Positions 1 through 5,869 of a DNA stretch of 24,281 bases are shown here, piece by piece (position 1 is the stretch's first letter; each line of letters begins with the position of its first letter). The notes under the pieces are model-generated. The model was not told the origin of the DNA. It worked only from the letters and a program-made list of their open reading frames with translations, and did no database searches. The position numbers and the translations under genes are program-made. The stretch covers positions 1 to 24,281 of the IMG/VR virus record IMGVR_UViG_3300032561_000124; one strand, given 5' to 3'. The DNA is from a virus.

Positions 1-794
1 TTGTATTCTGTTCTGGAGTAGCACATGGACAAGACTTAGTAGCTCAGTTTGCCGAGAAAGGATATAACTTTGTTTCTATATCTTATCTTGATGAATCCAA
101 TGCCAAGCGTAAAGTCATTGAAGACTTTAGTAAACCCGATACCACTATTCATGGTTTAATTGCAACAGACATCTTAACTCGTGGCTTCGATGTTCCCGAT
201 GTTATGATCGGAGTATCAGCACGACCCTTCGCTAAATCATTATCCTCCCATGTTCAACAAATGGGAAGAGTTATGCGATCATTTAAAGGTAAAGACTTTG
301 GTCTATGGTTAGATCATAGCGGTAATTATTTACGCTTTAGAGATGATTGGGAAGAAGTCTTTTTGAATGGCGTTAAAGATTTAGATACTCAAGAAGAGAA
401 AGCCAAAGGCGAACCATCAGAACGAGAAAAGAAAGAAGCGGTTTGTCCCGCATGTCAAGCATTATGGATACCACAGGCAACCGAATGTGAATGTGGTTAT
501 AAGAAACAGAAGCCTATGTTCTCCACCAAAGCGGGAGAGCTTCATGAGTTTGTTTCTATGTCAAACGAAGAATACGAAGAACGTCAGAAGTTCTATTCCG
601 AATTACTTTCAATCGCTGATATGAAACAATTCAATCCTCATTGGGCGATGAAGACGTTTAAACAGAAGTATGGTGTCTTACCTACCAAGTTAGAATATAG
701 CAGAAAAGAACCAAGTATCAAGACTATGAATTATGTTAAAAGCAGAATGATTGCTTATGCTCGTGCTAACAAACCATCTAGGAGAGCAGCATGA
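1..794 (+). CDS. Superfamily 2 DEAD/DEAH-type helicase, C-terminal part (5' end outside window)
   Basis: This is an ATP-dependent DNA/RNA helicase, probably part of phage replication or recombination. The reading frame is open from base 3, so about 263 C-terminal residues are present and the ATP-binding N-terminal domain lies upstream. What is visible is the second RecA-like domain: motif IV-like CSGVAHGQDL, motif V as LIATDILTRGFDVPDV and motif VI as QQMGRVMR with its arginine finger. A four-cysteine zinc knuckle follows (CPAC at about residues 145-148, then CECG). An internal ATG at 204 is not the start, because motifs IV and V lie upstream of it in the same frame. The stop overlaps the start of the primase gene (ATGA), so the two are probably translated together. 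Helicase superfamily is certain; the exact subfamily (UvsW/COG1061-like) is inferred. Confidence 0.9.
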   Translation, partial: VFCSGVAHGQDLVAQFAEKGYNFVSISYLDESNAKRKVIEDFSKPDTTIHGLIATDILTRGFDVPDVMIGVSARPFAKSLSSHVQQMGRVMRSFKGKDFGLWLDHSGNYLRFRDDWEEVFLNGVKDLDTQEEKAKGEPSEREKKEAVCPACQALWIPQATECECGYKKQKPMFSTKAGELHEFVSMSNEEYEERQKFYSELLSIADMKQFNPHWAMKTFKQKYGVLPTKLEYSRKEPSIKTMNYVKSRMIAYARANKPSRRAA

Positions 795-1606
795 CATTCC
801 AAGACTTCGCCAGAATTCATGGTTTAATTATCAACAACATTATCCCATATAAATCAATTCGAGTTCCAACAGAAGATAAGCCAAGAAAACTAAATGGCTC
901 TTATATGTTTAAGGGTGATGTTGGATTCGTGATTAATTGGGCAACAATGGATAAACCAGCAACGTGGTTTCCCGATAAAGATACGCCTGTGGTCATCAAC
1001 AAAGTTTCTAAAGCCAAGCTCAATGAAGAAAAGATTCGTTTAGCAGAATTAGCCCGTAAGAAAGCGGGTTGGATTATGCACCAATGCAAACAAGAAACTC
1101 ACCCATATCTTGCTTCTAAAGGCTTTCCAGATATGTTAGACAACGTCTGGGATAACAACGGAGAAAAACTATTGGTAGTCCCCATGCGACAATTCAAAAC
1201 GCTGATTGGGGTTCAACTCATCAATGCACAAGGGGAGAAGAAGTTCCTGTATGGACAAACGAGCAAGGGTGCAACTCTCGCCTTTAACGCAAAGGGATTT
1301 CCTATCTTTTGCGAGGGTTATGCGACTGCTCTCAGTATCAGGGAGGTCTTGAAAACTAGCAATATCAAGTATTCTATCTATACATGCTTCAGTGCAAGCA
1401 ACATGAAGCTCATAGCTAGGAAATTCAGGAAAGGTCTCGTTGTCGCAGATAACGACAGAAATGGCATTGGAGAGAACTCCGCTATTGAAACAGGCAAGCC
1501 GTATTGGCTCAGCATGACAGCTGGGAATGACTTTAATGACGACCATATTGCTCGTGGCACTCCCGAAATGGCAGAAGAGTTAAAAAAACTAATACTATCT
1601 AGTTAA
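791..1606 (+). CDS. Toprim-domain DNA primase-like protein
   Basis: Likely makes RNA primers for phage DNA replication. The C-terminal half carries a Toprim fold as in plasmid and satellite-phage primases: the catalytic glutamate in FCEGYATALS (E175), the metal-binding acidic pair in VVADND (D220, D222) and a third acidic motif GNDFNDD at 245-251. Residues 125-160 form the beta-rich stretch that normally precedes Toprim. At 271 aa the protein is short. No four-cysteine zinc-binding domain is visible at the N terminus and no helicase domain is fused, so it may work with the helicase encoded just upstream. Its ATG overlaps the helicase stop by 4 nt. The gene meets the minus-strand hydrolase gene tail to tail with a 4-nt overlap. 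No other enzyme class with these three motifs fits as well. Confidence 0.82.
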   Translation: MTFQDFARIHGLIINNIIPYKSIRVPTEDKPRKLNGSYMFKGDVGFVINWATMDKPATWFPDKDTPVVINKVSKAKLNEEKIRLAELARKKAGWIMHQCKQETHPYLASKGFPDMLDNVWDNNGEKLLVVPMRQFKTLIGVQLINAQGEKKFLYGQTSKGATLAFNAKGFPIFCEGYATALSIREVLKTSNIKYSIYTCFSASNMKLIARKFRKGLVVADNDRNGIGENSAIETGKPYWLSMTAGNDFNDDHIARGTPEMAEELKKLILSS

Positions 1607-1983
1607 TAGAAGTATAGGTTATTTACTTGTGCTAATAAAGGCTTTTTAAAGATATTTTTTTGTGGACTGATTCTGTCATCATGGAAGAAAGTCGCATGAC
1701 CAACGGGATTATAAGTATATCCTTTGGCTTTTGTAAGAAACTTAACCGCTAGGAGTTTGTATTGTAGAAACTCTTTTTGGTTAGGTTCTTTGGCTTTCTT
1801 ATTTTGAATGAGGGAGATGTATTCGAATTGCTTTGGTTCGTATACAGTATCACACACTCGACTTATGGTTTTACTACGATTCATTACTACGTTATAAACT
1901 GCCATTTGGTTATTGAAATCATTACCCGCTTCACCGAATAAAATCAATCCCAAACAGGCACTTGCAACCTCTAATTCTTGCAT
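1603..1983 (-). CDS. SleB-like cell wall hydrolase (endolysin candidate)
   Basis: A peptidoglycan hydrolase of the Hydrolase_2/SleB type, which cleaves glycan strands. The family signature is at the N terminus: CLGLILFGEAGNDFNNQMAV followed by NVVMNR (residues about 10-36), with E18 in the position of the usual catalytic glutamate. A later GHATFFHDD motif at about 95-103 resembles the family's conserved SHFQYYC-type segment. At 126 aa it is only the catalytic domain, with no signal peptide, transmembrane helix or cell wall-binding domain, so export would need a holin. AAGGAG sits 7 nt before the ATG. It is the last gene of the minus-strand operon. Lysis is the likely role; local wall opening during infection is an alternative. 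Confidence 0.82.
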   Translation of the reverse strand: MQELEVASACLGLILFGEAGNDFNNQMAVYNVVMNRSKTISRVCDTVYEPKQFEYISLIQNKKAKEPNQKEFLQYKLLAVKFLTKAKGYTYNPVGHATFFHDDRISPQKNIFKKPLLAQVNNLYFY

Positions 1984-2000
1984 AGCTTCTCCTTATTGAA

Positions 2001-2057
2001 AGGCAGGACTTATAACCTTACCACACTTACTCTTTCTAGGCAACCCATGTCCCGCCT
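2001..2057 (-). other. Inverted repeat in the leader of the hydrolase gene
   Basis: The 9-base arms AGGCAGGAC (2001-2009) and GTCCCGCCT (2049-2057) can pair in RNA with one G-U pair around a 39-nt loop. The element fills most of the 85-nt gap between the 68-aa gene and the hydrolase gene, in an operon where genes otherwise overlap or nearly touch. It has no downstream T-run, so it is not an intrinsic terminator. It could be an RNA processing or translation-control structure for the lysis gene, but this is inference from pairing alone. Confidence 0.35.
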
Positions 2058-2068
2058 ATTTGTTGTTT

Positions 2069-2275
2069 TTATGCAACATCATCATCTTCTGTTGGTTCAA
2101 ATTTAGGTGTTGTATATCCATTCGGTTCAATGTCTAGCGTTTCGTAAATGTCATTCTTAAATGCTCTAATTGAGTATTCTTGATTGACTAAACTTAACAA
2201 TACTTCCAAACAATCCTCTGTATCAAAATTGCCTTTTCCACCAAACCACTCTGTTAATTGTGCGTGCGTAATCAT
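2069..2275 (-). CDS. Small acidic hypothetical protein (68 aa)
   Basis: I do not recognise this protein. It begins MITHAQLTEWFGGKGNF, has a helical central part and ends in an acidic tail (EPTEDDDVA). There are no cysteine clusters, membrane segments or catalytic motifs. A near-perfect Shine-Dalgarno AAGGAGG lies 8 nt before the ATG, inside the end of the upstream 54-aa gene. The two genes overlap by ATGA, so translation is probably coupled. Its place in a run of small early-type phage genes suggests a host-interaction or regulatory role, but nothing in the sequence specifies it. Confidence 0.75.
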   Translation of the reverse strand: MITHAQLTEWFGGKGNFDTEDCLEVLLSLVNQEYSIRAFKNDIYETLDIEPNGYTTPKFEPTEDDDVA

Positions 2276-2436
2276 GTTTTTTCCACCTCCTTAAAAAATG
2301 CCAATCTTAAACGTTCGCCATAAGGGTCTTTTTTTGCTTTGTTTGATATTAATACCCATATCCCATGTTTAGCAAATAGTTCTAATGCGTCCCCTAAATT
2401 ATCTATTGACGCTGTATCGCCTTTGTATTTAATCAT
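2272..2436 (-). CDS. Small basic hypothetical protein (54 aa)
   Basis: A short gene recognised from its tight packing: the start codon overlaps the stop of the upstream 61-aa gene by 8 nt (ATGATTAA) and its TGA overlaps the next ATG (ATGA). The product starts MIKYKGDTASIDNLGDALEL and contains AKHGIWVLISNKAKKDPYGERL, ending FFKEVEKT. The hydrophobic-strand then Lys/Arg-rich pattern suggests a small alpha/beta fold. The C-terminal codons supply the AAGGAGG ribosome binding site of the next gene. Function unknown. Confidence 0.72.
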   Translation of the reverse strand: MIKYKGDTASIDNLGDALELFAKHGIWVLISNKAKKDPYGERLRLAFFKEVEKT

Positions 2437-2614
2437 CTTGCACCTCATCTAAATCACCTAATTCATCTTCAAGTTCTTTTATACTCATGTTTTCATATCC
2501 TTTGAATCCATACATAAGTAAATCAAAAATAACTCCGTCATTCACCTCTGTATTGTTTTGGCATAATGATAAGTTTTCATTAACCAATCTTTGAATCATC
2601 TTATCTCTATTCAT
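2429..2614 (-). CDS. Small acidic hypothetical protein (61 aa)
   Basis: I do not recognise the product. It starts MNRDKMIQRLVNENL and ends in a strongly acidic helix (ELEDELGDLDEVQDD). The open frame extends 13 codons further upstream. I chose the ATG at 2614 because GAGGAGG lies 7 nt before it, and the upstream extension would run through the end of the preceding 59-aa gene. The N-terminal half is amphipathic and helical. It overlaps the following gene by 8 nt. An acidic surface is common in small phage inhibitors, including DNA mimics, but that is only a possibility here. Confidence 0.72.
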   Translation of the reverse strand: MNRDKMIQRLVNENLSLCQNNTEVNDGVIFDLLMYGFKGYENMSIKELEDELGDLDEVQDD

Positions 2615-2615
2615 T

Positions 2616-2795
2616 TTATTCCTCCTCAAATATATCTGTATAAATTCCGTCAATATCTTCAGAGTTTAACTTGCCATACCCCTCATAACCATTTTTTAAC
2701 ACATAAGCTACAAACTGTTCCAACTCCTTATAGTCGCTAAATATGTTATCCATATCACGATTAATTAATGCTTCCAATTTTTGATCTTTAGTCAT
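2616..2795 (-). CDS. Small acidic hypothetical protein (59 aa)
   Basis: A short gene found by following the frame upstream of the 61-aa gene. The protein starts MTKDQKLEALINRDMDNIF, continues with a helix around YKELEQFVAYVLKNGYEGY and ends IYTDIFEEE. The start has GGAGAGGG about 5 nt upstream, and its last codons supply the GAGGAGG ribosome binding site of the next gene, whose ATG follows 1 nt after the stop. The composition is acidic with many Asp, Glu and Tyr. No domain is recognised. Confidence 0.7.
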   Translation of the reverse strand: MTKDQKLEALINRDMDNIFSDYKELEQFVAYVLKNGYEGYGKLNSEDIDGIYTDIFEEE

Positions 2796-2825
2796 TTCCC
2801 TCTCCGTGTTGTTTAAACAATGTTA

Positions 2826-3185
2826 TTAAAAACTAGCTTCAATGGTTCTAATCGGTGTTAAATAATATTGAGGATCGTTTCTATAATCCACCTCAACATC
2901 ATCATAATCATCACCAATTCTTACAAACTCAACAGATAACTTTTCTTTGTCTGCCAAATCCATAAGTTCTTCCCATGCTTTAACTTCCTTAAATGTTTGA
3001 TACCATTTCCAATCATTACCATTCAAATATATGAAATCATAATCTTCACTACTAATATATTTTAATGACCCGTCATTAAATTCATCATCTAATATTTTGA
3101 TTATGTCTGCATGGTCAGCTTTGAATTTATCCATAATTTCTTTTTTATCATAAATGATACTTGCTATTTGGCTTCTATAACCCAT
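2826..3185 (-). CDS. Conserved phage-type hypothetical protein beginning MGYRS (119 aa)
   Basis: The N terminus MGYRSQIASIIYDKKE resembles a group of small phage proteins of unknown function that begin MGYRS; I know of no assigned activity. The body is acidic and rich in aromatic residues (SSEDYDFIYLNGNDWKWY, then acidic DDYDDVEVDY), and the end carries YLTPIRTIEASF. There are no cysteine clusters or membrane helix. GGAGGG lies 9 nt upstream of the ATG, and the previous gene stops 2 nt before the start. The fold may be a compact alpha/beta domain. Homology is recalled from general patterns, not searched. Confidence 0.75.
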   Translation of the reverse strand: MGYRSQIASIIYDKKEIMDKFKADHADIIKILDDEFNDGSLKYISSEDYDFIYLNGNDWKWYQTFKEVKAWEELMDLADKEKLSVEFVRIGDDYDDVEVDYRNDPQYYLTPIRTIEASF

Positions 3186-3187
3186 GA

Positions 3188-3376
3188 TTAAATACCCTCC
3201 GTTTGTAATTGTTCTAACTCTTCATCTCTTTTAGACTGTAAAAGATACCATTGAACATCTATGACATCTTGTGCTTCATTGTCAAATAATAGTATGCCAT
3301 GTGTCATTCCATTATTGGTATCACCATAAAATTTATCTAATTCCTCATCAAACCAATCAACTGCTATGTAATTCAT
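3188..3376 (-). CDS. Small acidic hypothetical protein (62 aa)
   Basis: Starts MNYIAVDWFDEELDKFYGDT and ends with a charged helix (QSKRDEELEQLQTEGI). The frame is open for 14 more codons upstream, but the ATG at 3376 is preferred because AAAGGAG lies 6-7 nt before it. The middle (GMTHGILLFDNEAQDVIDV) looks like a beta-strand and turn followed by a helix. It overlaps the end of the upstream zinc-ribbon gene by 20 nt. No family recognised. Confidence 0.7.
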   Translation of the reverse strand: MNYIAVDWFDEELDKFYGDTNNGMTHGILLFDNEAQDVIDVQWYLLQSKRDEELEQLQTEGI

Positions 3377-3704
3377 TTGTTTTCTCCTTTGCTTCGAATT
3401 CGTAAATATCTTCATCACAATTCACACAAACATATTTATAGCCTCTCGTTCTGTTAGGTTTATATGACGATAACTCACAATTACATCTAGCACAATACTT
3501 GCCACTATGTTTAAACGGCTTGATGTCCACTTCCCACATATCAGCACAGAAGCCCAAGTTAAAATACTTTTTAGGCGTTTCCATGTTGTCACTATCTGCA
3601 AACTGTTTAAACACCTCCAACAACTGTTTTCTATCTAGGGGAGTTTCCCATGTCCAAGACATAAAAGACCCTCCCTGTAAATCGTTCACAACATATTTAA
3701 GCAT
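3357..3704 (-). CDS. Small zinc-ribbon protein (115 or 101 aa)
   Basis: The C-terminal half contains two CxxC knuckles, CARC and CVNC, separated by 20 residues (C85/C88 and C107/C110 by my count from residue 1 are approximate). This spacing is typical of a zinc ribbon that binds nucleic acid or protein. The N-terminal half (MSWTWETPLDRKQLLEVFKQF) is probably helical. Two starts are credible: ATG at 3704, which has AAGGAG upstream and overlaps the previous stop by 8 nt (ATGCTTAA), and ATG at 3662, which has GGGAGGG 7 nt upstream. The second may be the main one, or both may be used. Function unknown. Confidence 0.72.
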   Translation of the reverse strand: MLKYVVNDLQGGSFMSWTWETPLDRKQLLEVFKQFADSDNMETPKKYFNLGFCADMWEVDIKPFKHSGKYCARCNCELSSYKPNRTRGYKYVCVNCDEDIYEFEAKEKTNELHSS

Positions 3705-3861
3705 TCTGTATCTCCTTGACTAAAATGTCATCTAAATATTCAGCGTCCACAGGTTCAATGTCTCCAAACCCGTCATACAGTTTCTCAACAGCTTTATCTT
3801 CTGTGTCTGCTTCCACTATGTAATACTGCCACAATGTTTCTCTTAACATAAATTTAGGCAT
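3697..3861 (-). CDS. Small hypothetical protein with YYIVEADTEDKAVEK motif (54 aa)
   Basis: Starts MPKFMLRETLWQYYIVEADT. A strand followed by an E-A-x-x-x-x-x-A-x-x-K helix is a pattern seen in small DpnD/PcfM-like proteins of unknown role. The same pattern recurs in the product of 4339-4587 (VAVEAKNEKQALQKA-like), so the two may be distant paralogues. The frame is open 13 codons upstream, but GGAGGAG lies 7 nt before the ATG at 3861, and that start overlaps the previous stop by 8 nt (ATGCCTAA). The product is acidic. The family link is a pattern match only. Confidence 0.7.
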   Translation of the reverse strand: MPKFMLRETLWQYYIVEADTEDKAVEKLYDGFGDIEPVDAEYLDDILVKEIQNA

Positions 3862-4033
3862 TTTCGTTCTCCTCCATATTTGTTTGAACTGCGTCCTCAA
3901 TAAGTTTGTTAGCTTCTAAATCATTATCAAATAAACATTCATTTCTTTTGTTATACAAGAATTGGTCACAGTCATGGTCGTATGCCATAAATCCCCATTC
4001 TGTTTTTATAAGTTCATATCTACTAGCTTCCAT
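3854..4033 (-). CDS. Small acidic hypothetical protein (59 aa)
   Basis: A short gene identified from its junctions. It starts MEASRYELIKTEWGFMAYDH, 1 nt after the stop of the upstream gene, with GGAGGG 8 nt before the ATG. It ends in VQTNMEENENA, overlapping the next start by 8 nt. Its last codons contain the GGAGGAG ribosome binding site used by the following gene. It has two cysteines (C22, C33) but no paired knuckle. The N-terminal part looks like two beta-strands, the C-terminal part like a helix. Not recognised. Confidence 0.7.
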   Translation of the reverse strand: MEASRYELIKTEWGFMAYDHDCDQFLYNKRNECLFDNDLEANKLIEDAVQTNMEENENA

Positions 4034-4034
4034 G

Positions 4035-4364
4035 TTAAATACCCTCCATTGTGCTTCTTAACATATTAAATACATCATTACTAATATCTCTGTATCTATC
4101 CGTGTTAGATATAAAGCCTTTGTCGTTTGGCTCTGCATAGTCGCCTTGCACAACAACTCTATCCCCTGCCCAACTGCCGACTAATTCATGCTCTCTTACA
4201 TCACCACCTCCACGACCATTGGAGTTAGCTAACAACAGGAATAAAGCGGTTGAGGTTGATAGGTCATGCCCTACTTGTTCAACTAATTTCAAACCATTAT
4301 TAATGCCATGAGCATTAATCATCTCTTGTTTATCTACATTATAAACTTTGTGATACTGTCCCAT
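4035..4364 (-). CDS. Conserved phage hypothetical protein beginning MGQYHKV (109 aa)
   Basis: This resembles a recurring phage/bacterial protein group that starts MGQYYK and has an NGRGGGD loop and a GxWAGDRVVVxGDYA core. Here the motifs are LLLANSNGRGGGDV, VGSWAGDRVVVQGDYAEP and a C-terminal DISNDVFNMLRSTMEGI. No enzymatic activity is known to me for the group. The Gly-rich loop and the acidic GDYAE segment could form a ligand site. I place the start at 4364 because AGGGAG lies 7 nt before it, whereas the ATG at 4370 would have no spacing to that site. It overlaps the upstream gene by 26 nt. Confidence 0.78.
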   Translation of the reverse strand: MGQYHKVYNVDKQEMINAHGINNGLKLVEQVGHDLSTSTALFLLLANSNGRGGGDVREHELVGSWAGDRVVVQGDYAEPNDKGFISNTDRYRDISNDVFNMLRSTMEGI

Positions 4365-4587
4365 TTTCATCTCCCTTAATAAAGTTCATATCTTTTTCCT
4401 CGTTGATTTCTACATTGTCCCAATAATCCTCTTGTGAGGTTCTGTCCCATGTATTCCATTCAACTTCCTCTCCGTCTCCCTGTTGTGCTTTTTGTAGTGC
4501 TTGTTTTTCATTTTTAGCCTCAACAGCAATCGTGACCTCTTCCATTTCGGTCATATATCTTTGATAGGTTACCCAATAAGTTTTCAT
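4339..4587 (-). CDS. Small acidic hypothetical protein (82 aa)
   Basis: Starts MKTYWVTYQRYMTEMEEVTI, followed by AVEAKNEKQALQKAQ, a strand-helix pattern like that in the 54-aa product of 3697-3861. The central segment is acidic and Trp-rich (GEEVEWNTWDRTSQEDYW). Its start overlaps the upstream stop by ATGA, with GAGGAG 7 nt before the ATG. The C-terminal 10 residues overlap the next gene's ribosome binding site and start. Possibly a DpnD/PcfM-like protein; function unknown. Confidence 0.72.
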   Translation of the reverse strand: MKTYWVTYQRYMTEMEEVTIAVEAKNEKQALQKAQQGDGEEVEWNTWDRTSQEDYWDNVEINEEKDMNFIKGDENGTVSQSL

Positions 4588-4769
4588 TTTATCTCCTCGT
4601 CTAAAAGTTTAAGTTCAGATATTCTATAAACTAAAGTTTCCTCGCCATTTTCACTCCACATTTCTGCGTCATCATCTGTTATGACCACTTTAGACCCGCA
4701 ATCATAACGAATAACTGTGCCTGTAATGTTTTGGTCAATGACTTTTACTCTATCCCCTATTGTAATCAT
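4584..4769 (-). CDS. Small SH3/KOW-like beta protein (61 aa)
   Basis: The sequence IGDRVKVIDQNITGTVIRYD followed by SKVVITDDDAEMWSENGEE and YRISELKLL has the alternating strand pattern and G-D-x-V-x-V turn of a KOW/SH3-like small barrel. Such folds often bind nucleic acid or protein partners. There are no catalytic residues. The gene is coupled at both ends by ATGA overlaps and ends in EEIK, whose codons (GAGGAGATAAAATGA) double as the ribosome binding site and start of the next gene. The fold is inferred from pattern only. Confidence 0.72.
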   Translation of the reverse strand: MITIGDRVKVIDQNITGTVIRYDCGSKVVITDDDAEMWSENGEETLVYRISELKLLDEEIK

Positions 4770-4951
4770 TTTATTTCCTCTCTTAAAAGTAAATTCACAG
4801 CTTCGATTAAGCTATCTGAACTATACATCTTAACTGACGAATCTGTCAAACCCTCCAAAAATGAGTGTGCTTCTGTATAGTCATTAAAAACTCTCTTTAA
4901 TGTTTTATTCGTCCAACTGTTGTGACCCTTTGCTAAATATATGCTTTTCAT
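4766..4951 (-). CDS. Small hypothetical protein (61 aa)
   Basis: Starts MKSIYLAKGHNSWTNKTLKR and continues with NDYTEAHSFLEGLTDSS, ending LIEAVNLLLREEIK. It is mixed-charge and mainly helical. AAGGGG lies 6 nt before the ATG. Its 3' end GAGGAAATAAAATGA overlaps the next start by ATGA. A 16-bp stretch coding for TEAHS is repeated exactly in the upstream 52-aa gene (see the repeat entry), so the two genes may share ancestry over a short segment. No domain recognised. Confidence 0.7.
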   Translation of the reverse strand: MKSIYLAKGHNSWTNKTLKRVFNDYTEAHSFLEGLTDSSVKMYSSDSLIEAVNLLLREEIK

Positions 4952-4984
4952 AATTTCCCCTTAAATATATGAGTGTGCTTCTGT
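4861..4984. repeat. 16-bp direct repeat shared by two adjacent small genes
   Basis: ATGAGTGTGCTTCTGT occurs at 4861-4876 and again at 4969-4984, 108 bp apart. On the coding (minus) strand both copies encode T-E-A-H-S in the same frame, one inside the 61-aa gene and one near the end of the 52-aa gene. A second direct repeat, TTCCTGTAATAA at 5048-5059 and 5101-5112, lies inside the 52-aa gene and encodes LLQE twice. These suggest local duplication or slippage. Confidence 0.7.
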
Positions 4985-5119
4985 CATGGTTGATAAAAAA
5001 AACCTAATGCTTTGAATCCTTGCTTTATTAAGACTGCGTTTAAACGCTTCCTGTAATAATTGGCGATTGAATTCACAGTCTGCAAGTCCGTGCGTTTCCA
5101 TTTCCTGTAATAAACTCAT
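4961..5119 (-). CDS. Small hypothetical protein (52 aa)
   Basis: A short gene starting MSLLQEMETHGLADCEFNRQ with AAGGAG 7 nt before the ATG. It contains a duplicated LLQE element (residues 3-6 and 21-24) and a basic helical segment (FKRSLNKARIQSIRFFL), and ends TMTEAHSYI. The end shares 16 exact bases with the following gene, so it may be a shortened or rearranged copy. Composition and spacing fit the operon, and the next gene starts 9 nt after its stop. Function unknown. It could also be a decaying gene fragment that is still translated. Confidence 0.6.
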   Translation of the reverse strand: MSLLQEMETHGLADCEFNRQLLQEAFKRSLNKARIQSIRFFLSTMTEAHSYI

Positions 5120-5128
5120 GATTACTCC

Positions 5129-5341
5129 TTAAATTCTAACAAAAGCGTTGCAATTATTAATTGATTCAATTCTGCCAATATATGAACCAAATTCACACAC
5201 TAATATATCAGAGACGCCTTTGTCATTTGAAATATCAACAGCAAAATGTTTTGCTTCATGTTCATAATTAAAATTATTGCGACAAAATTCTCCGTTGTAT
5301 AGATATTCTACTTGATATAAATTCATGTTAATAACACTCAT
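5129..5341 (-). CDS. Small hypothetical protein (70 aa)
   Basis: Starts MSVINMNLYQVEYLYNGEFC and reads as a beta-rich protein (YQVEYLYNGEF, then HFAVDISNDKGVSDILVCEF) ending NNCNAFVRI. The ATG at 5341 overlaps the upstream stop (ATGA) and has AGGAGG 6 nt before it, so it is preferred over the in-frame ATG five codons later. Three cysteines are present without CxxC spacing. No family recognised. Confidence 0.7.
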   Translation of the reverse strand: MSVINMNLYQVEYLYNGEFCRNNFNYEHEAKHFAVDISNDKGVSDILVCEFGSYIGRIESINNCNAFVRI

Positions 5342-5571
5342 ACTAGACCTCCTGTCAATGTGTCAAAAAATGATTGGTAAGCTGTCTCTGCGTTTCGTCC
5401 GTCAAGCCATTGGTTAATATGGCGTGTTGTAGTTTTACTCCAGAATTTATCCGTTTTGAAAATCTCGCCTTTTAACTCACAAGCCACAGGAGTTTTATAG
5501 CTAAATAACACTTTCAAATCGTTGTTAATAATAACCTCTGTCAAATTTGCTCTGATTGGGTTTAAGTTCAT
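5338..5571 (-). CDS. Conserved small phage protein, LNP...VLFSYKTPVA type (77 aa)
   Basis: This resembles a widespread small phage protein (I associate it with the DUF8033-like group, from memory). The group pattern is an N-terminal LNPIxAN, a strand VLFSYKTPVACEL, and a helix KFWSKTTTRHINQWLDGR ending near an FFDTL segment. No function is known to me. The layout, with a strand pair then a helix rich in basic and aromatic residues, suggests a compact alpha/beta domain that may bind protein or nucleic acid. GAGGAAAAG precedes the ATG, and its stop overlaps the next start (ATGA). Confidence 0.75.
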   Translation of the reverse strand: MNLNPIRANLTEVIINNDLKVLFSYKTPVACELKGEIFKTDKFWSKTTTRHINQWLDGRNAETAYQSFFDTLTGGLV

Positions 5572-5609
5572 TTTGTCTTTTCCTCTCTAATCGTGCGAAA
5601 TTGCACACA

Positions 5610-5635
5610 TAAGCCAACTATTGCTAATTGGCTTA
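5610..5635 (-). promoter_or_regulatory. Hairpin in the leader of the 77-aa gene
   Basis: The arms TAAGCCAA (5610-5617) and TTGGCTTA (5628-5635) form a perfect 8-bp stem around a 10-nt loop. It lies in the 72-nt gap between the 65-aa and 77-aa genes. It has no T-run on the minus-strand side, so it is not a typical terminator. A smaller GTGC/GCAC stem lies next to it (5593-5606). Possibly an RNA-stability or attenuation element within the operon. Confidence 0.4.
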
Positions 5636-5643
5636 AATTTGCA

Positions 5644-5841
5644 TTATAAATAAAACCTGTTGTTTGTTAATGCTTCTCTCAATCTAAAAATATATTGCGG
5701 TAAATCACCGCCTTTTATTGTATCGTAGCACACGCCACAATCGGTGTGTATTTCGTATCGGTCATTGATGATAAATACATTTACCTTTTGTCCGTCATAG
5801 TCTCTAAACTGATTTGTTATGCTTTTAATATACTGTTGCAT
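5644..5841 (-). CDS. Small hypothetical protein (65 aa)
   Basis: Starts MQQYIKSITNQFRDYDGQKV and has a beta hairpin-like stretch VNVFIINDRYEIHTDCGVCY, then a C-terminal helix LPQYIFRLREALTNNRFYL. A single CGVC pair (C50/C53 region approximate) could be a half zinc site in a dimer. TTGGAG lies 9 nt before the ATG. It follows the SprT-like gene by 28 nt and is probably cotranscribed with it. Not recognised. Confidence 0.7.
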   Translation of the reverse strand: MQQYIKSITNQFRDYDGQKVNVFIINDRYEIHTDCGVCYDTIKGGDLPQYIFRLREALTNNRFYL

Positions 5842-5869
5842 TTTTTTATCTCCAAAAAATAGGGGAGGA

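Noticed and set aside
204-206. ATG at 204 as the start of a 196-aa protein
   Set aside because: Helicase motifs IV and V lie upstream in the same open frame, so the gene begins before the window.
1169-1546. Minus-strand open frame of 125 codons inside the primase gene
   Set aside because: It lies entirely opposite the Toprim motifs, has no ribosome binding site and resembles no protein; it is a shadow of the primase frame.
2001-2057. tRNA-like element: acceptor-like arms and a GGTTATAAGTCC stretch on the minus strand
   Set aside because: The distance between the arms is far too short for a tRNA, and no anticodon or D arm can be drawn.
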